Source: Laguncularia racemosa
Taxonomy: Eukaryota > Streptophyta > Magnoliopsida > Myrtales > Combretaceae
DNA length: 64,000 nucleotides
Assembly: GCA_037954665.1 (NCBI GenBank)
Contig: JBBMOL010000021.1
Span: forward strand, 2,480,001 to 2,544,000
Direction of reading: 5' to 3'
Each line of letters opens with the position of its first letter. The stretch's first letter is position 1. The notes beneath the pieces were generated by a model. That model was not told the DNA's origin and did no database searches. It saw only the letters and a program-made list of their open reading frames with translations. A program made the translations under genes and the position numbers. Below are positions 60,188-64,000 of this stretch, piece by piece.

Positions 60188-60668
60188 AAAAGCTTCTAAA
60201 ATTATATATTATAATAGAATTATCAATAAAATGAAGAGTTATGTAATATATAATCTGCATGACAACTATTAATTTCTAAAGGAGGCATTATTTCTTTAAA
60301 TGTAACAATCCAAAAAAGTAACACTAAAAAGCTATGAATACAAAAAATAATAACAAAGGGGACCATAACGGAAAAAAAAAGGTAATATAAAAAAAAAATA
60401 CAAACATAAAAAGGTAATGATGAAGAGATATATGGAAGAAATGAAAAGTCATGTAATATATAATTTGCATAATAACTTTTCATTCTTAAGGGAGATGTTA
60501 TTTCGTGAAATATAATAATATTAAAATGTAACACTGAAAAGCTGTAAACATAAAAAATAATAACTATAATGAAAAAAATCAATAATATAAAAGAGGTACA
60601 TACACAAAAAAGTCTGATGAAGGGTATATAATAGAAAAAGCTTTTGAAATTATATATTATAATAGATT
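60188..60668. repeat. imperfect tandem duplication, about 210-bp unit
   Basis: Units run from about 60231 to 60440 and 60441 to 60650, each starting ATGAAGAG/ATGAAAAG then TTATGTAATATATAAT. A flanking sequence AAAAGCTT..AAATTATATATTATAATAGA occurs before the first unit and after the second. A minus-strand frame (60582-60223) spans both units and so contains two related hydrophobic halves. It is so AT-rich that I do not call it a gene. Confidence 0.7.
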
Positions 60669-60685
60669 AAGGATGCATGTCATTT

Positions 60686-60745
60686 TGATAGGATTAAGCC
60701 TAATAAGCCTAGCCCACTTACGAGATAAAACAATAGGGTTATCTT
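60686..60745 (+). repeat. short copy of LTR-like repeat (R1)
   Basis: TGATAGGATTAAGCC begins a 60-bp match to the longer copies at 60940-61244 (inverted) and 63698-64000. It includes AATAAGCCTAGCCCACTTAC and CAATAGGGTTATCTTCT. After that the sequence diverges. Confidence 0.6.
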
Positions 60746-60939
60746 CTTAAAAAATTGTTACATCAAGAGCCAAATGACAGGTTCTAGTTCCAAATTGACA
60801 CAAAGATTACATACTTGAGTGAATATCATGATTGTAAATTTATGATAATTGATAGTACAATATTGTAATAAAAGTAGTAGATCTATAGTATAAGTGAGAA
60901 AGTACATATACTCAAACATAAAAGAGGGAATAAACATAA

Positions 60940-61244
60940 AAGGAATTATCTTTGGTATTTCCTTGAAATTGGTGCCTTAGGAGTTCGAGTTCACTCAAAG
61001 TAACCTTATCCACATTTTTCCGTCATCTCCTTCATCATCTCATGACTATCACATACTTGCTAATACGAGAAAAACCACAATAATTAGAAACCCTAAGACA
61101 TGAGTGTGAGAAAGAGAACGAGAGAGAAGAGATAAACATACTTGTACTTGGCTAAGAGATGTGCACAAAAGCAATTGCATTCAGAAGATAACCCTATTGC
61201 TTTATCTTGTAAGTGGAGTGGACTTATTAGGCTTAATCCTATCA
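60940..61244 (-). repeat. LTR-like repeat copy (R2), inverted
   Basis: Read on the minus strand it begins TGATAGGATTAAGCC and stays similar to 63698-64000 for at least 300 bp, through CTCATGTCTTAGGGTTT and CTCCTAAGGCACCAATTT. The left end is uncertain. A TG start common to three copies suggests the end of an LTR. The frame 61428-61093 runs through it, but part of that frame is shared by all repeats, so it is not evidence of a gene. Confidence 0.6.
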
Positions 61245-61549
61245 ATTTGGTGCTCTTTGTCTTCCTCATGGCACTAGAGTTGAGATTAGCATATGCCACA
61301 AACATAGATGCAATCAAACAAATGTTCATCACTATGCAGTAGAGTACACAAGGATTAAAACTTACATTAGCAAATATCAATACATAGTTACAAACTTTAA
61401 CAACAAGAGCTAATAATATAGAGAACATGTAACATTAAAATTAGAATCCTTTACTTTCCGGCTCTTCTTCTAATACCATGGATTCATCATCTTCTCATAT
61501 ATAAGAGACTATATGGAATGATACTTTGTTGAAAGGAATCAAATTATAA

Positions 61550-63697
61550 ATTCCCAAATTTTTTGGTGTTGATCTTGTTAGATAGATTTTTCAAGCACAA
61601 AGATTCTATGATTTTCATAAGGGTAAAATTATAAGTAAGGAGATCAATATTTGAGAACAAGTTCAAATAAATGATTAAACTTTGAAGTAATTCAAATAGA
61701 AGATAAACGTTATGTTAAATAATTCAAATAGAGGATCTAATTATGATGCAATTATAAATAGTAATAGATTCTCTTTTTGAACACTTAAACATATTTATGA
61801 GATAGTAACGGCTCATTTATTTGAACTACTTAGCAAAAAATTGATTCTTTATTTTAACCACTTCAAAGTTGGATCCTCTATTTTAATCACTTAGTATAGC
61901 ATTGATTATCTATTTTAATCATTTAAAGGTTCGATTCTCTATTTGAACTTGATCCCAAACATTGATCCATTTGCTTGTAATTTTGCCTTTTCATAAGGTA
62001 CTTGATAATCAATGGATTACAATTGATTCCTTTACAATGGAAGGGGCTACTTTATAGTGATAAAAATGGACATTCAGTAATCATAGATTGTCTACATGGG
62101 ATGACTTTACTAAAGCCATTGAGGCTTGCTTTAGTCCTTTTGAATATGAGGATGTGCAAGGGTTATTGTCTAAACTAATACAAAAGAGGTTAGTATCTAA
62201 ATATCAATATGAATTTGAGGCCCTTTCTAATAGAATTTTTGGAGTGCTTGAATCTTTTTTAACTGGTTGTTTTGTTTCAGGTCTGAAACCCACTATTTGC
62301 GATGTATAAATTGCTAAACCCACCTCTTTAATGAGTGTTGTTTGGTTGGCTAAACAATATGAAGCTAAGTTTCTTGAACAAAATTCTTTCAAATTACCTA
62401 CTCCACCAATACCTTTTACTTCTAAACCCTCTACTCTCCAGTTTTCAAAACCCCATTTATCATTTTTTTTCTTTTACTTCATCTTCTTCTTCCACCTTTA
62501 ATCCTACTTCTTTTGCCAAATCTATTCTTATAAGAAAAAAAACTTATTACTCAAGAAATACAACCAAGACTAGGAAAAAAGGTTTATGCTTTAACTGTGA
62601 TGAGAAGTTTCATAGGAATCATAAGTGTAAAACACAATTTCTTACTCTACTATGTGTTGAATTGGAAGATTTAGAAGAAACTTAGATTGATAATCATGAT
62701 GTTCCAATTTTATCCTAGAAAAATGATGTTGAAGACAATATTGGTGATTTAATTGCCATTAGTTACTATGGACTTTCAAGTACTACAACACCTTGCACTA
62801 TTTTTTTACAAGGCATGATAAACAATAAAGAAGTGTCTATTTTAATGGATTCATGAAGTACTCACAATTTTGTGCAAACATGTTTAGTAAAGCACTTGGG
62901 TTTAACTATTTTACCATCTCCTTGTTTTCAAGTGCTAACTAGAAATGGCAGTAAAATGGTTTGTGAAGGGCAGTGTGTGAATGTCTAGATGCCTATTCAT
63001 GGCATTGAATTTGGTGAAACATTTTATGTTCTTCCTATTCAAAGGGTTGGAGTAGTTTTGGGTGCTCAATGGTTGCAAAGCTTGGGGCCTATTACTATTG
63101 ATTATGCTGAACTATTATTGTAATCCATGAAGAATGGTGGGACTATCACATTACATGGAAAAAATTGACTAAGACCTATCAAACTATGCATCACTAGTTG
63201 TGCAAACTTGGAAAAGTAGGTGCAATTACTTCTTATTTTCATTTAGTGGCTCAGGAAGTAGTTCATAATCTATCACCATGAATATTGCCAATAATACTAG
63301 TATTTCTCAAGTGTTGGGTAGATTCTAACATGTTTTTGAGGCACCTTTATCACTGCCACCAAATAGAGATATTCAACATTGCATTCAACTTATTCATGGG
63401 ACTTTAGTTAATGTTAAGCCATATTGTTATCCCCATTTTCAAAAAATGAGATCAAGAAACAAGTACAAGAGTTGCTGGCCTAAGGTATTATTTAACATGG
63501 TACCAACCTATTTTCTTCACTAGTATTGGTAGTAAACAAAAAGATGGAAGTCGGCATTTTTGCATTGATTATAGGGCCTTAAATCAAGTTGCAATTAAAG
63601 ATGAGTTCCCAATTCCTACCATTGATGAACTCTTAGACAAACTGTTTGGGGCATGTCTTTTCTCTAAACTTGATTTATGCTCTAGTTATCACTAAAT
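61550..63697 (+). pseudogene. Ty3/gypsy gag-pol pseudogene, truncated in reverse transcriptase
   Basis: Remnants appear in canonical order. Gag: PKFFGVDLVR near 61550-61580, then after a 367-bp MITE insert TFSNHRLSTWDDFTKAIEACF (62065-62125) and LTGCFVSGLKP (62260-62290). Nucleocapsid: CFNCDEKFHRNHKC at 62587-62628, an intact CCHC knuckle. Protease: ILMDS, stop, STHNFVQ near 62840-62880, where DSGSTHNF is normal. Reverse transcriptase: CIDYRALNQ near 63563 and FSKLDLCSSYH ending 63691. Similarity ends there, next to the LTR-like repeat at 63698. There are stops and frameshifts throughout. Gag-protease-reverse transcriptase on one strand fits Ty3/gypsy. Confidence 0.82.
61612..61996. mobile_element. 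Mutator-like MITE, 367 bp, with perfect 9-bp duplication
   Basis: The element 61621-61987 is flanked by TTTTCATAA on both sides (61612-61620 and 61988-61996). Its left arm GGGTAAAATTATAAGTAAGG and its right arm read backwards, GGCAAAATTACAAGCAAATGG, continue to match through GATCAATATTTG and CAAGTTCAAATA, so the inverted repeats are long. A 9-bp duplication is typical of Mutator-like elements. It interrupts the gag part of the Ty3/gypsy pseudogene. Confidence 0.9.
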
Positions 63698-64000
63698 TGA
63701 TAAGACTAAGCCTAATAAGCCTAGCCCACTTACAAGATAAAGCAATAGGGTTATCTTCTGAACACAATTCCTTTTGCACGCCTCTCTTAGCTAAGTACAT
63801 GTATGTTTATCTCTTTCTCTGTTTCTCTCATTCTCTTTCTTACACTCATGTTTTAGGGTTTTTGATTATTGTAGTTTTTCTAGTGTTTGCAAGTATGTGA
63901 TAGTTGTGAACTAATAAAGGAGATGATGGAAAAACATGGATAGGGTTACTTTAAGTGAACCCAAACTCCTAAGGCACCAATTTTGAGGAAAAACTAAGGA
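63698..64000 (+). repeat. LTR-like repeat copy (R3), cut by window end
   Basis: Begins TGATAAGACTAAGCC directly after the reverse transcriptase relic and matches the inverted R2 at 60940-61244 to the last base of the window. A common TG start and an abrupt junction suggest an LTR end inserted in the polymerase gene. The other end lies outside the window. Confidence 0.55.

Overview
This window looks like repeat-rich, AT-rich nuclear DNA from a flowering plant, probably a eudicot. The evidence is the set of plant-type mobile elements: Ty3/gypsy and Ty1/copia retrotransposons, short gag-only LTR elements, tRNA-derived SINEs, and hAT-like and Mutator-like small DNA elements. I cannot name the species. 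I found no host gene that I can support, no tRNA or rRNA gene, and no CRISPR array. Almost all long reading frames are low-complexity artefacts or lie inside mobile elements.

Layout. 1-2.4 kb: degenerate repeat-like DNA with an LTR-style TGTCACGCCCC start. 2.4-4.0 kb: CA-rich and pyrimidine-rich low-complexity DNA, then GTT/GCT triplets. 4.3-6.6 kb: a structurally complete gag-only LTR retrotransposon with 522-bp LTRs, a tRNA-Met-type primer site, a polypurine tract and a CCACT target duplication. 6.9-7.5 kb: a solo LTR of the same family in the opposite orientation with its own CTAAA duplication, so the two facing LTRs form a long inverted repeat. 13.5-15.9 kb: a second, older gag-only element on the minus strand. 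17.2-19.2 kb and 51.5-53.6 kb: two roughly 2-kb solo LTRs of one family, each with a perfect 5-bp duplication. 20.3-20.8 kb: a probable solo LTR. 24.6-27.4 and 29.3-31.3 kb: two copies of an old segmental duplication that differ by SINE and hAT-like insertions, so each copy shows the other's empty sites. A fragment of LTR and of a gypsy-type gag lies between them. 33.3-33.9, 35.9-36.2, 42.0-42.8 and 59.4-59.8 kb: small DNA transposons. 38.5-39.5 kb: a broken hAT transposase with a BED-finger remnant. 46.9-53.8 kb: a decayed Ty1/copia element on the minus strand whose 5' LTR was interrupted by one of the 2-kb solo LTRs. 60.2-61.3 kb: a tandem duplication and an inverted repeat. 61.5-63.7 kb: a broken Ty3/gypsy gag-pol that contains a Mutator-like MITE and ends against another LTR-like repeat running to the window edge.

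The genes do not work together as a pathway. The window records layered insertion and decay. Its most informative parts are the gag-only element facing an inverted LTR of its own family, which could yield double-stranded RNA, and the duplicated blocks that date several insertions relative to one another.
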